Of a stretch of DNA of 64,000 nucleotides, positions 51,562-59,936 are shown piece by piece (position 1 is the stretch's first letter; each line of letters begins with the position of its first letter). The notes below the pieces were generated by a model. The model did not search any database. It had not been told where the DNA came from and worked only from the letters and a program-made list of their open reading frames with translations. This stretch comes from Sphingobacteriales bacterium (GTDB lineage Bacteria; Bacteroidota; Bacteroidia; Chitinophagales; UBA2359), in NCBI GenBank assembly GCA_016711285.1, contig JADJTG010000014.1:186001-250000 (forward strand), written 5' to 3'. The position numbers were made by a program, and so were the translations under genes.

Positions 51562-54018
51562 TTACATAGGGTCTATATCCAATTGGGTGATGACGCTTTT
51601 GTATTTGGGGTCTTGTTGCATGCGCTGCATGGTGGTTTGGAGGTGCGCTTTTCCGGTGCGAATGATGTGCGGGTCGCGGGGGAGTTTGAGGGTGATTTCG
51701 CGCAAATAAAAATTGCGGATACGGCTGATGAGGGGCGAGATGGGTCCCAAAACGGCATCTTTGAGTTCGCGGCGCAACTCCTCCGCAAAAATAAAAGAAG
51801 CATCGTTGAGCAGTTCGCGGTTTTTGTGTTTGAGGGTAATATTGATGAGGCGGGTATAGGGCGGATAATGCCATTGCTGGCGTTGGCGCACTTCTTCTAT
51901 ATAAAAATTCTTAAAATCGCCGCTTTGGAGGTATTCAAATAAGGGGTGTGCGGGTAGCGTGGTCTGTATCAATACCTTTCCCTGTTTGTCGCGCCTGCCT
52001 GCCCTGCCGCTCACCTGAAGCATCAACTGAAAGGCGCGTTCTGCCGCCCTGAAATTCGGAAAATGAATGAGTTGGTCGGCACTCAAAATACCCACCAATC
52101 CCACATTATCAAAATCCAAGCCCTTTGTCACCATTTGCGTACCTACCAAGATATGGGTTTTTTTCTGCTCGAAGTCGCTGATGATTTTTGAAAAACCGGT
52201 TTTGCTCTGTGCCGTATCAAAATCCAAACGCCCCAAATGCACTTCGGGCAGGAGCAATTGCAGTTCGTCTTCTATTTTTTCGGTGCCAAAACCCTGCTCG
52301 CGCAAATGGGTAGAGTCGCAATCGGGGCATTGCGACAAGCCCGCAATTTGGTAGCCGCAATAATGGCATTTGAGGATATGGCTGTTTTTGTGGTAGGTGA
52401 GGCTCACATCGCAACGCGCACATTTGGGTACGGCGTTGCAGTCGTTGCACATAATAAAAGGAGCGTAGCCGCGCCTGTTTTTAAATAAAATCACCTGCTC
52501 CTCGCTCGCCAAAGTATCTTTAATGGCATCTAAAAGGGGCTTGCTGAACAAAGACACCATTTGCTGCCGCACCGAAGCCAAGGACAAATCTATGAGTTCA
52601 ATAGTGGGCGGCTGCACACCGCCGTAGCGTTCTGCCATTTCCACCAAACCATAGCGACCGAAGGCGGCGTTGGCGTAGCTTTCAATGGAAGGGCTTGCCG
52701 AACCCAGCAGCACTTTTGATTGAAACAAAGTACCCATATATACCGCCACATCGCGGGCTTGGTAGCGCGGTGCGGGGTCAAACTGCTTATAAGAACTGTC
52801 GTGTTCTTCGTCCACCACTATCAGCCCCAAATCCGAAAAAGGCAAAAACAAAGCCGAGCGTGCGCCCAAAACAATCTGATATTCTTTGTTCAATACTTTG
52901 TTCCAGATTTCTACGCGCTCGGCATCGTTGAATTTGGAATGATAAATGCCCACTTTGTCGCCGAATACTTTTTTCAGGCGGCTGATCATTTGTGCTGTTA
53001 GTGCAATTTCGGGCAATAAAAAAAGGGCTTGTTTGCCTTGCTCAATAGTACGGCGCAGCAATTCTATATATACTTGTGTTTTTCCGCTTGACGTAACACC
53101 GTGCAGCAGGGCGATGTTTTTTTCTTCTAAATGTTGCTGTAAGAGTTGCAGGGCACGCTGCTGGCTGTCGTTGAGTTCGTAGCTGATAGGAGCGATATTT
53201 TCCGATATAGAATCGGCGAGTCGGTCCACTTTTTTTTCTGTGAGGGCAAATACTTTTTTTTCTACCAAAGATTTGAGCGAAGCATCGGAGGCGGCGGTGC
53301 GTTGGAGGAGTTTGCTTTTGGCGATGTCGTTTTGTTGGCTGCTTTTGGAGAGTTGCCAGTAAGCCATCAGTAATTCTAATTGTTTGGGAGCTTTGGCGAG
53401 TTCGTCAAACAGTTGTCGCAGTGCCTCTTCGTCGTGGGAGTAAGGCGATTGCAGGCGCACAAAAGTTGCCGTTTTGGGCTTGTAGAGTTCCTGCAATTCT
53501 TCTTTCACCAACACCACGCCTTTATCCAACAAGGAGCGAATGAGCGGGTAAATATTTTTTTTATTGACAATGCTGCGTATTTGTTCGGGGGAGAGTTCGG
53601 CTTGATGCTGCAAGGCTTCGGCGATGAGGTATTCGTCGTCGCTCAGGAGGCTGAGGTCGTGCGAAAAAAGGGGATTAGCGGATAAGATGCTTTCGCCCGA
53701 CAATTTGAAGGCGGCGGGGAGGGCGGCGTGCATCACTTCGCCCACCGAGCACATATAGTAGTTGGCTATCCACTGCCACAGTTGCAGGTGAATGGGGTGG
53801 AGGAGGGGCTTTTCGTCTAAAATGCTCAATATGGCTTTGGGCTTGATGCCTTCGGGTAATTGCGGCGAGAGGCGGGCGATGAGGCCTGCATATACTTTTT
53901 GCTTGCCGAAAGGAACTTCTGCCCTACACCCCACCTGTGCCGCCGACTGCAAAGCGGCAGGAACGGCAAAAGTGTAAATTTGCGGCAGAGCAAGCGGTAA
54001 AATAATTTCGGCGTACAT
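51562..54018 (-). CDS. priA: Primosomal replication restart helicase PriA
   Basis: From the ATG at 54016-54018 (MYAEIILPLALPQIYTFAVP) the protein is 818 aa; a start eight codons earlier is less likely. PriA reloads the replisome at stalled forks. Visible are the 3'-DNA-binding N-terminus, LLHGVTSSGKTQVYIELL (Walker A), IVVDEEHDSSYKQ (DEEH box), LLGSASPSIESYANA, and the zinc-binding cysteines CNDCNAVPKCARCDVSL and LKCHYCGYQIAGLSQCPDC. Helicase motifs V and VI follow (ILVGTQMVTKGLDFDNVGLV, QVSGRAGRRDKQG). Domain order and length are normal. Confidence 0.96.
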   Translation of the reverse strand: MYAEIILPLALPQIYTFAVPAALQSAAQVGCRAEVPFGKQKVYAGLIARLSPQLPEGIKPKAILSILDEKPLLHPIHLQLWQWIANYYMCSVGEVMHAALPAAFKLSGESILSANPLFSHDLSLLSDDEYLIAEALQHQAELSPEQIRSIVNKKNIYPLIRSLLDKGVVLVKEELQELYKPKTATFVRLQSPYSHDEEALRQLFDELAKAPKQLELLMAYWQLSKSSQQNDIAKSKLLQRTAASDASLKSLVEKKVFALTEKKVDRLADSISENIAPISYELNDSQQRALQLLQQHLEEKNIALLHGVTSSGKTQVYIELLRRTIEQGKQALFLLPEIALTAQMISRLKKVFGDKVGIYHSKFNDAERVEIWNKVLNKEYQIVLGARSALFLPFSDLGLIVVDEEHDSSYKQFDPAPRYQARDVAVYMGTLFQSKVLLGSASPSIESYANAAFGRYGLVEMAERYGGVQPPTIELIDLSLASVRQQMVSLFSKPLLDAIKDTLASEEQVILFKNRRGYAPFIMCNDCNAVPKCARCDVSLTYHKNSHILKCHYCGYQIAGLSQCPDCDSTHLREQGFGTEKIEDELQLLLPEVHLGRLDFDTAQSKTGFSKIISDFEQKKTHILVGTQMVTKGLDFDNVGLVGILSADQLIHFPNFRAAERAFQLMLQVSGRAGRRDKQGKVLIQTTLPAHPLFEYLQSGDFKNFYIEEVRQRQQWHYPPYTRLINITLKHKNRELLNDASFIFAEELRRELKDAVLGPISPLISRIRNFYLREITLKLPRDPHIIRTGKAHLQTTMQRMQQDPKYKSVITQLDIDPM

Positions 54019-54136
54019 TGATAAAAGATAATTAATGAACAAAAATACCCTAAAAATGATTTAAAAAGGGTAAAAATGCAGCATTGATGGGGTATATCAA
54101 AAGTTGAGCCGTTTTTTTTTGGGGCGGCGGCGGCAT

Positions 54137-54256
54137 TGCACTTTGGTTGAACACTCCAAACCGTCATCAGTTGTTTTTTGCAAAACTGCTGTCGGCGTTC
54201 TTATTATTCTCGTAGGTGTGTTGTTATCCGTTTTTATCAAGCGGTTGTTTTTTTAG
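54137..54256. repeat. ~120-bp direct repeat, left copy
   Basis: This sequence recurs at 58973-59090 in the same orientation with only two or three differences (a GTGTGTTG/GTGTTA variation near its right end). The left copy includes the last six codons and stop of the MmeI-like gene (54237-54256) plus 100 bp downstream of it, ending 118 bp from the priA start. The pair brackets a 4.95-kb segment that holds the MmeI-like enzyme and DarTG. Confidence 0.93.
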
Positions 54257-57008
54257 TTTTTTGGGGTTTCTCTTTTGTAAAGAGGTCTGCCGTATATTTT
54301 TCGTACAATCCAAATAAAAACTCCATTCGGTTGGCTTCGCTCGTAAATGCTTGCGGGCGGTATGCCAAATCAACGGCTTTGTCCAATTCGTTGTGTGCTT
54401 TTACTAAGGCGGGCGGCATTGTGAGAGGGTCGTATAAATCTGCCAAACTACTATTCGGGAATTGAAGCCTCGCATCTAATACTTTTTGTGCGGCTGTTTC
54501 TATGGCTTTTACTTGTTTGTCGCTTGGGTTTTCTGGCCAAGGAAAGTTATTGTAAACGATGTCTTTGGAATATCTAAAATCACTTTTCATTCTTCCACAA
54601 ATGTATTTTATCCAAATATTGTGCATTAAAGAAGTTAAAACTCCAAACAAATACAAATTTGCATTTGGAATTATTAGTGCTGTACCGCTAACAATATTTT
54701 CAGGTTGAATAAACCCAATAGGAATATATCTTCTTCTTTCAGAGGAAACCTTTGGAATTAACAGAAATTCGGTTTCTGGCTGACGTATTTCTCCAAAAAG
54801 CATTGGTTTTTCAGCAAGTTTATTCGTAGCTGCTCTATTACTGCTTAATCTAAATTTCTTAGTCTTTTCAATTCTATCAAGGATAAATTTAGAGTTTTTT
54901 AAAACAGACGGTTCAATATTCTGCAACCATAAACACCAACGTTTTTTGTTATTAATAAACTCATCGCCACCTGTATATTTTTTAATTGCACTTATAATTT
55001 GAGGTTCATTTTTTAATGCTTCTTCTTTTTCTTCATCAGTCAAAATTAAATTTCCTTCGTCAATTGGCATACTTCCATAATTCATTTCAGGAACTTTACA
55101 GATTGGAAATTTTCTGTTCTCAACTGTAATGTCTTTCCCTTCTACTAAAAAAGGATTGATATTTTTTACTTTTATTTCGTGGGCTTCGCCTTTAATATCT
55201 TCATATTCAAAAATGCTCTTGTTTGCAGTATCGTAGTTGGCAAAGCCAATTATCACACAATATACTGCTGCATTTCCTTTAGCTTCATTGCTCCATTTAA
55301 AAGTTCGGTGAGCAAAATGAATTTTGATTTTGTATTTATTGAACATTAAGCCCCAAAACAACCCTGTTTGTTCGCCTTGACAAATTGAATTTGTAGAAAC
55401 AAAAGCAACTTTTATTTTTGTGTTTTGAATGTATTTTGCCGCTTTTATATACCAAGCTGTTACATAATCTAAAACTCCTGTCCCTTTAATATTTGCAAAT
55501 ACCATTTCCATATCTGCTTTCTGTTCGGGCTTTTGTTCTTTCTTTCCTATGAATGGCGGATTTCCAAGAATAAAATAAAGGTCGTTTTTAGAAACTACGT
55601 TTTCCCAATCAATTCTTAGTGCATTTCCGTGAACAATATTTGCCGATTTTTTTAATGGTAAACGCACAAAGTATTGTCCAAATTCACTACTCACCAACAT
55701 ATTCATTTGGTGGTCAATGAGCCACATTGCAACTTCGGCAATTCGGGCAGGAAATTCTTCGTATTCAATACCTGCAAATTGGTCAACATCTATCCAAAGA
55801 ATTTGGCTGACATCTAAAACTTTTTGACCTGATTTGTTGAGAGCTTTCAACACTTCAAACTCTAAGAGGCGCAACTCGCGGTAAGTGATAACCAAGAAGT
55901 TTCCGCAACCGCAAGCGGGGTCTAGGAATTTGAGTGTGCTTAATTTTTTATGAAATTCAGGAAGTTTGTTTTTGTTATCTTTTATGTTTTCAAATTCTTT
56001 CCAAAGCTCGTCCAAGAAAAGCGGTTTGATAAGTTTTAAAATGTTGGTTTCGCTGGTATAGTGTGCGCCCAAGTTTCGGCGTTCTTTTGGGTTCATTACA
56101 CATTGAAACATAGAGCCGAAAATAGCGGGCGAAATTTTGCTCCAATCAATATAACAGCAATTTAATAAGGCTTGCCGCATATTGCGGTCAAAACTTGCGG
56201 TAGGCAATATTTCTTCAAACAATTTTCCGTTTACATAAGGAAAGCCGCCCAATTGCTCGTCCAGATTTTTAAAACGCTTTTCTTTGGGTGTGTTGAGCAC
56301 CTGAAAAAGTTCTTGCAATTTTGCTGCGAGGTCGCTGCCGTCTTCGGCTGTTCGTTGTTCTAAATAGTCTTGAAATTGTTGTTTGTTGAAAATGGTGGTA
56401 TCTTCGGCAAACAATAAAAACAAAATACGAACCAAGTAAACTTCTAACGGGTGTCCTGTGTAGCCAATTTCTTCCAATCTGTCGTGCAGTTTCCCCATCA
56501 ACTCGGCTGCTTTTATGTTGGCGGGGTCTTGTTCTTTGTAAATTTTTTTTTGATACCCTAAAAGGTAACCGAAGTGCTGAACGTGGGTTACAAGGTCATT
56601 GAGTTTAAATTCAATATATTCTCCTGCTGTGGAGGGTTCAGGGGAGGTTTCGAGGTCGTACAATCGGAAGTTTTCAAAGTCGGAAATCAGAATAAATTTC
56701 GGTAGTTCGTGTTCTTTCAGTCCGTGCAAATAGTCTTTGGCTTGTTGGTAGGCTTTGTCAAGGTTTTTACCGCGACTTTTCATTTCAATTAAAATCATTC
56801 CTTTCCAAAGCAGGTCAATGTAACCGTCTTTGTCGTCTAGTTTTTTTACTCTGTGTTCAAAAGAAGAAACACGTTTGCTCGTAATACCAAACACATTAAA
56901 GAACTCCACCAAAAATGGTTTTGCATCTGCTTCTTCGTTTGAAGTGTCCGCCCATTCTTTGGAGAATTTTAATGCTCTATCTTTTATTTCGTTCCAGCTT
57001 AAAGTCAT
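54237..57008 (-). CDS. MmeI-like type IIL restriction-modification enzyme
   Basis: This 923-aa protein has the size and layout of MmeI (919 aa), a single-chain enzyme that methylates one strand and cuts about 20 bases away. The nuclease domain has DGYIDLLWKG (D65) and MILIEMKSRG (E75, K77), with D-x9-E-x-K spacing as in MmeI. A helical linker (about 150-320) precedes the N6-adenine methyltransferase with FLDPACGCGNFLV (motif I, ~365) and ILGNPPFIGKKEQ (motif IV, ~481). The rest (about 630-900) contains the target-recognition domain and the family ending (YNNFPWPENPSDKQ, then YDPLTMPPALVKAHNELDKA). All catalytic residues look intact. Its last six codons are inside the left direct repeat. Its target sequence cannot be read from the protein by eye. 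Confidence 0.93.
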   Translation of the reverse strand: MTLSWNEIKDRALKFSKEWADTSNEEADAKPFLVEFFNVFGITSKRVSSFEHRVKKLDDKDGYIDLLWKGMILIEMKSRGKNLDKAYQQAKDYLHGLKEHELPKFILISDFENFRLYDLETSPEPSTAGEYIEFKLNDLVTHVQHFGYLLGYQKKIYKEQDPANIKAAELMGKLHDRLEEIGYTGHPLEVYLVRILFLLFAEDTTIFNKQQFQDYLEQRTAEDGSDLAAKLQELFQVLNTPKEKRFKNLDEQLGGFPYVNGKLFEEILPTASFDRNMRQALLNCCYIDWSKISPAIFGSMFQCVMNPKERRNLGAHYTSETNILKLIKPLFLDELWKEFENIKDNKNKLPEFHKKLSTLKFLDPACGCGNFLVITYRELRLLEFEVLKALNKSGQKVLDVSQILWIDVDQFAGIEYEEFPARIAEVAMWLIDHQMNMLVSSEFGQYFVRLPLKKSANIVHGNALRIDWENVVSKNDLYFILGNPPFIGKKEQKPEQKADMEMVFANIKGTGVLDYVTAWYIKAAKYIQNTKIKVAFVSTNSICQGEQTGLFWGLMFNKYKIKIHFAHRTFKWSNEAKGNAAVYCVIIGFANYDTANKSIFEYEDIKGEAHEIKVKNINPFLVEGKDITVENRKFPICKVPEMNYGSMPIDEGNLILTDEEKEEALKNEPQIISAIKKYTGGDEFINNKKRWCLWLQNIEPSVLKNSKFILDRIEKTKKFRLSSNRAATNKLAEKPMLFGEIRQPETEFLLIPKVSSERRRYIPIGFIQPENIVSGTALIIPNANLYLFGVLTSLMHNIWIKYICGRMKSDFRYSKDIVYNNFPWPENPSDKQVKAIETAAQKVLDARLQFPNSSLADLYDPLTMPPALVKAHNELDKAVDLAYRPQAFTSEANRMEFLFGLYEKYTADLFTKEKPQKTKKTTA

Positions 57009-57150
57009 TCTTTTTGATGTTTGTTATGGGTTGTTTGTCATTTTGTGCCTGCCCCAGCACCATAATACGCCCGTGATATTGCGTAGTAAGTTGATACGAA
57101 CACTTCTGCCCGCCTTGCCACAAATGCAATGTTGGCGGTTCGGGCTTTTT

Positions 57151-58185
57151 TTAGTTTAGATGTGAATTTAAGTTGTTCAGTGCTATTTGAATATATTTTG
57201 GGTTGGTAAATAATGTTTTCTTTCTATCACTCCAACTTTCTAATTCTTTGATAATCTTTTCCTCTGTATCGGCTTTCTTTTCCGAAACAATATAATCTAC
57301 TGTTGAAATCAATTCTAATGCAAAAGATGAATAAAATCCTGCCAAAAACAATTTAGTTTTTTTCACAATATTTTTGTATTTTTCATTTTCAGGTTTATCT
57401 AAAAACTGGTTTACATCACTTTCAGCATCAGGAATTAACTCCAAGTCTTCAAAAGGTTTTTTATCCTTTGAACTGTACCCCTTTATATAAGTTCCATTCA
57501 AATAATACAAAACGTGTTTTACTTTGCCTGAATAGGGTCCGTAAAAATTTGGTTGAAACTCTAACCTAAAAGCATCTTTCGCCCCAAAACGTTGGAGAAA
57601 ATAAGCGATTTTTTCTGAGGCAAACTCTGATACAAACTCACCATTACGAACCAAATCATACAATACAGAGAGTAGCATTGCTCTTGCTGGTGTTAATTTC
57701 ACTCTTTCTTTTTTTATGACTTCTTGTATCATAGCATTTGGTTCATAGATATAGATATCGCAATCAATATCTGCCAAATATTTTTCCAAAATCTGCTTGA
57801 CTTTGTTCCAATTTAAACCTCCATTTCCTGCACCAAGTGGTGGAATGGCTATTGATTTTATGTTTTTTTCTTTGATAATGTTTACAAGTGCCTTTAATCC
57901 CACTTCAATATATTGATATTCAGAAGGCAATCGCCAATTAGTTTTTGTAGGGAAATTGATAATAATTTTCTTTCCTAATAATAGTGATTTTTCTTCTGTT
58001 ACTAATAACTGCCCAATTGTTAGTTCTTTATTTTTACAAGCATCGGCATATTGTTTGAAGTTGTTGGGAAACATATTTTTAAACTGTAAGGCAATGCCTT
58101 TTCCCATTACACCGACTGTATTTACGGTATTTACCAAAGCATCAGCTTCGCTTTCTAATAGGTTGCCTATTTTGTAATGTATCAT
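57151..58185 (-). CDS. darG: DarG-like macrodomain antitoxin (DNA ADP-ribosyl glycohydrolase)
   Basis: This 344-aa protein has an N-terminal macrodomain (about 1-155) with DALVNTVNTVGVMGKGIALQ (about residues 16-35) and IAIPPLGAGNGGLNW (~117), the ADP-ribose binding loops typical of the DarG/TARG1-like group. It should remove ADP-ribose from thymidine in DNA and so reverse the action of DarT. The C-terminal part (about 165-344), with RAMLLSVLYDLVRNGEFVSE and YGPYSGKVKHVLYYLNG, is the DarT-binding region of DarG. The start overlaps the darT stop by four bases (ATGA), so the two are translationally coupled, toxin first. A 142-bp gap separates it from the MmeI-like gene. Confidence 0.93.
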   Translation of the reverse strand: MIHYKIGNLLESEADALVNTVNTVGVMGKGIALQFKNMFPNNFKQYADACKNKELTIGQLLVTEEKSLLLGKKIIINFPTKTNWRLPSEYQYIEVGLKALVNIIKEKNIKSIAIPPLGAGNGGLNWNKVKQILEKYLADIDCDIYIYEPNAMIQEVIKKERVKLTPARAMLLSVLYDLVRNGEFVSEFASEKIAYFLQRFGAKDAFRLEFQPNFYGPYSGKVKHVLYYLNGTYIKGYSSKDKKPFEDLELIPDAESDVNQFLDKPENEKYKNIVKKTKLFLAGFYSSFALELISTVDYIVSEKKADTEEKIIKELESWSDRKKTLFTNPKYIQIALNNLNSHLN

Positions 58186-58811
58186 AATTTAAAATAATAT
58201 TCGGGTTTAGCAACTACTTTGGATTCATCTGCTCCAAAGTCAATTATCCGTTTTTTTGCAATTTCATTGTAAGTGACATAACCTAGAAGCCCATCACATA
58301 CAATATCTCCTAAAACCAAAAACTCTGCCTCTTTTCTACGTTTTATATCAAGGTCATTTTCGTCTTTCCAATATTTCGCATTGATAGCATTTTTGTCTAT
58401 TAGACTATCAATATTTTGAATATCCCCCTTTGTGTACTGAGAAGTAAAACCATCAATAGCGTGACCGTCTGTAAAAACAAAATCCAATTTCAAATCTATC
58501 ATTTTTTGAACAGAACTAACACAATAAACAATGTCTTCTGCGGGAGTTGGCGTAACCATATTAAAACCTTTTTGAATAACAAAGAGCATTGGCGTTCTAT
58601 ACCCAAAATAAAAGGGAATGTAATCTCCTAACAACTTGCCATTGTTCAATAAAAAACTATTACGCGTAGCAATCAAACTATTATCCCCAATAGCAACAAA
58701 ATTAGGATTTGCATTTGCCGAAGCTGAATGTGTGATACCATTTTGAAGAATATGCGGAATATTCTCAATATGAGTCATTCTAAACAAGCGTGTTTTACTT
58801 AAATCTGGCAT
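58182..58811 (-). CDS. darT: DarT-like ssDNA thymidine ADP-ribosyltransferase toxin
   Basis: This 209-aa protein fits DarT (formerly DUF4433), which transfers ADP-ribose from NAD+ to thymidine in single-stranded DNA and blocks phage or host replication. LFRMTHIENIPHILQNGI is the conserved opening with the NAD-binding H, IPFYFGYRTPMLF is the family's YFxxRxPM motif with the catalytic arginine (~79), and KRRKEAEFLVLGDIV contains the catalytic glutamate (about 161-163). Nothing suggests inactivation. The gene is first in a toxin-antitoxin pair with darG. About 75 bp upstream of its start is the dispersed element that is also found upstream of the DUF262 gene. Confidence 0.93.
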   Translation of the reverse strand: MPDLSKTRLFRMTHIENIPHILQNGITHSASANANPNFVAIGDNSLIATRNSFLLNNGKLLGDYIPFYFGYRTPMLFVIQKGFNMVTPTPAEDIVYCVSSVQKMIDLKLDFVFTDGHAIDGFTSQYTKGDIQNIDSLIDKNAINAKYWKDENDLDIKRRKEAEFLVLGDIVCDGLLGYVTYNEIAKKRIIDFGADESKVVAKPEYYFKL

Positions 58812-58884
58812 TGCACAAATATTCTCAATGTTTGGTTTGTTCTTATTTTGCTATTGTTAGTTTATTCTTAGCCTGACCGCCGAC

Positions 58885-58959
58885 AGGCGAATATAAGCAA
58901 CTCACAAGCATATTTACAACTGATTTTGTTTTTTCTCTCAAATTTATTTTCTTATTAAT
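58885..58959. repeat. Dispersed ~75-bp element, copy 2
   Basis: About 90% identical to 12582-12658 and in the same orientation, ending at the same ATTAAT. Directly after it stands GTGGGGAGTGCTGCACTTTGG, which resembles one degenerate unit of the 21-bp minisatellite found after copy 1, and which overlaps the start of the right direct repeat. On the minus strand it holds TAAATTTG (58946-58939), a -7-like element pointing at darT, 128 bp from its start codon. No -33 match was found, so promoter function is only a possibility. Confidence 0.8.
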
Positions 58960-58972
58960 AGGTGGGGAGTGC

Positions 58973-59090
58973 TGCACTTTGGTTGAACACTCCAAACCGT
59001 CATCAGTTGTTTTTTGCAAAACTGCTGTCGGCGTTCTTATTATTCTCGTAGGTGTTATTATCCGTTTTTATCAAGCGGTTGTTTTTTTAG
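58973..59090. repeat. ~120-bp direct repeat, right copy
   Basis: Nearly identical to 54137-54256. It contains the same final codons and stop of an MmeI-like gene (reading minus, ...KKTTA-stop), but here without the gene. This is the pattern expected if a defence segment was inserted, duplicated or exchanged by recombination between the repeats. Confidence 0.93.
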
Positions 59091-59128
59091 AGACACAGAA
59101 AATTACTCTTTACTTTTTAATAACTTTT

Positions 59129-59461
59129 TTACGGTGAGCCATTCCCCATTTGTGCATTGCTAATACAACTTGAAAGCGTTTCACTATATTCTGTCAAAGC
59201 ATATTCAACGGTAACAGGTTTAGTATTGCAGACTGTTCTACTGACAAGTCCATTCACTTCCAATTCTTGTAATTCCTTGGATAAAATTCGAGGGCTTATA
59301 TTGACTTCTTTTGAGAGTTCGTTGAATTTCCTTTTACCATTTCGTAAGACAGAAATTAAGACCAACTTCCATTTTCCCCCTACAATATCAAGCGTATCTT
59401 GAATTGCCATTCTTGCCATTTTACAAGAATCGTCATTATGATTTTTACTTTTATTGCTCAT
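59129..59461 (-). CDS. HxlR-family transcriptional regulator (C-terminus frame-shifted)
   Basis: This 110-aa regulator has the HxlR winged helix-turn-helix: a cysteine near the N-terminus (DDSCKMARMA), LDIVGGKWKLVLISVLRNGK, KFNELSKEVNISPRILSKEL and GLVSRTV...VEYALTEY. HxlR proteins sense aldehydes, quinones or redox change, often through that cysteine. The tail reads SCISNAQMGNGSP, while a second frame gives LAMHKWGMAHRKKVIKK followed by TAA at 59110-59112, the normal HxlR ending. One extra A at 59167-59168 explains this. The DNA-binding core is intact, so function may persist. It is divergent from doxX and the ene-reductase, its likely targets. Confidence 0.85.
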   Translation of the reverse strand: MSNKSKNHNDDSCKMARMAIQDTLDIVGGKWKLVLISVLRNGKRKFNELSKEVNISPRILSKELQELEVNGLVSRTVCNTKPVTVEYALTEYSETLSSCISNAQMGNGSP

Positions 59462-59475
59462 TGCTATTCTTTTTG

Positions 59476-59531
59476 TAACTACTATTCTTTATGTAATAAA
59501 TAGCAAATATATAGTAACTTATTTATCTTTG
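59476..59531. promoter_or_regulatory. Divergent promoter/operator between hxlR and doxX
   Basis: For the plus strand, TATCTTTG (59524-59531) matches the -7 consensus, 30 bp before the DoxX start. For the minus strand, TATATTTG (59511-59504) matches it 43 bp before the HxlR start. An imperfect inverted repeat, TAACTACTAT (59476-59485) and ATAGTAACTTA (59511-59521), spans both and could be the HxlR operator. Confidence 0.45.
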
Positions 59532-59560
59532 CAAAAGGATTTTTAAATTTATAAAAAAAG

Positions 59561-59917
59561 ATGAATAGTAAAACAAAGAATATTATCATTTGGATACTAA
59601 CAGGTTTAGTATCATTTATTTTTATCGGAAGCGGTATTTTTAAACTGATGGGCGGAAACGCAGAAATGGCTAACGGTGTTGGTGGTATTTCAAACTTGAT
59701 TAGTCTTGGAATATTAGAACTGATAATCACAGCATTATTTTTATTCCCAAGAACAGGTGTGGTTGGTGCGTTGTTAATGATAGCATATATGGGCGGTGCA
59801 ATGGCTGTATTATTTGTTTCACACCAACCCTTTGTTTTCATTATTGTAATTCAGGCTCTGATTTGGATTACAAGTGCATTACGTTTTCCAGAATTGAAAA
59901 GTAGATTAATTGATTAA
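59561..59917 (+). CDS. DoxX-family membrane protein
   Basis: This 118-aa protein has four membrane helices (about residues 8-26, 45-63, 66-85 and 88-107), matching the DoxX-like fold. Typical is FIGSGIFKLMGG in helix 1 and the GALLMIAYMGGAMAVLF repeat in helix 3. Members are linked to redox sensing and thiosulfate or quinone chemistry, but the role of this one is not known. The gene is divergent from hxlR and 19 bp before the reductase, so it is probably co-regulated with both. Confidence 0.8.
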   Translation: MNSKTKNIIIWILTGLVSFIFIGSGIFKLMGGNAEMANGVGGISNLISLGILELIITALFLFPRTGVVGALLMIAYMGGAMAVLFVSHQPFVFIIVIQALIWITSALRFPELKSRLID

Positions 59918-59936
59918 TTACAAAAAAACAAATAAA

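Noticed and set aside
57108..57152. Terminator between darG and the MmeI-like gene
   Set aside because: A GC-rich imperfect hairpin (GCCCG...CGGGC) has its T-run on the plus strand, while both genes are on the minus strand. It would not end darG transcription.
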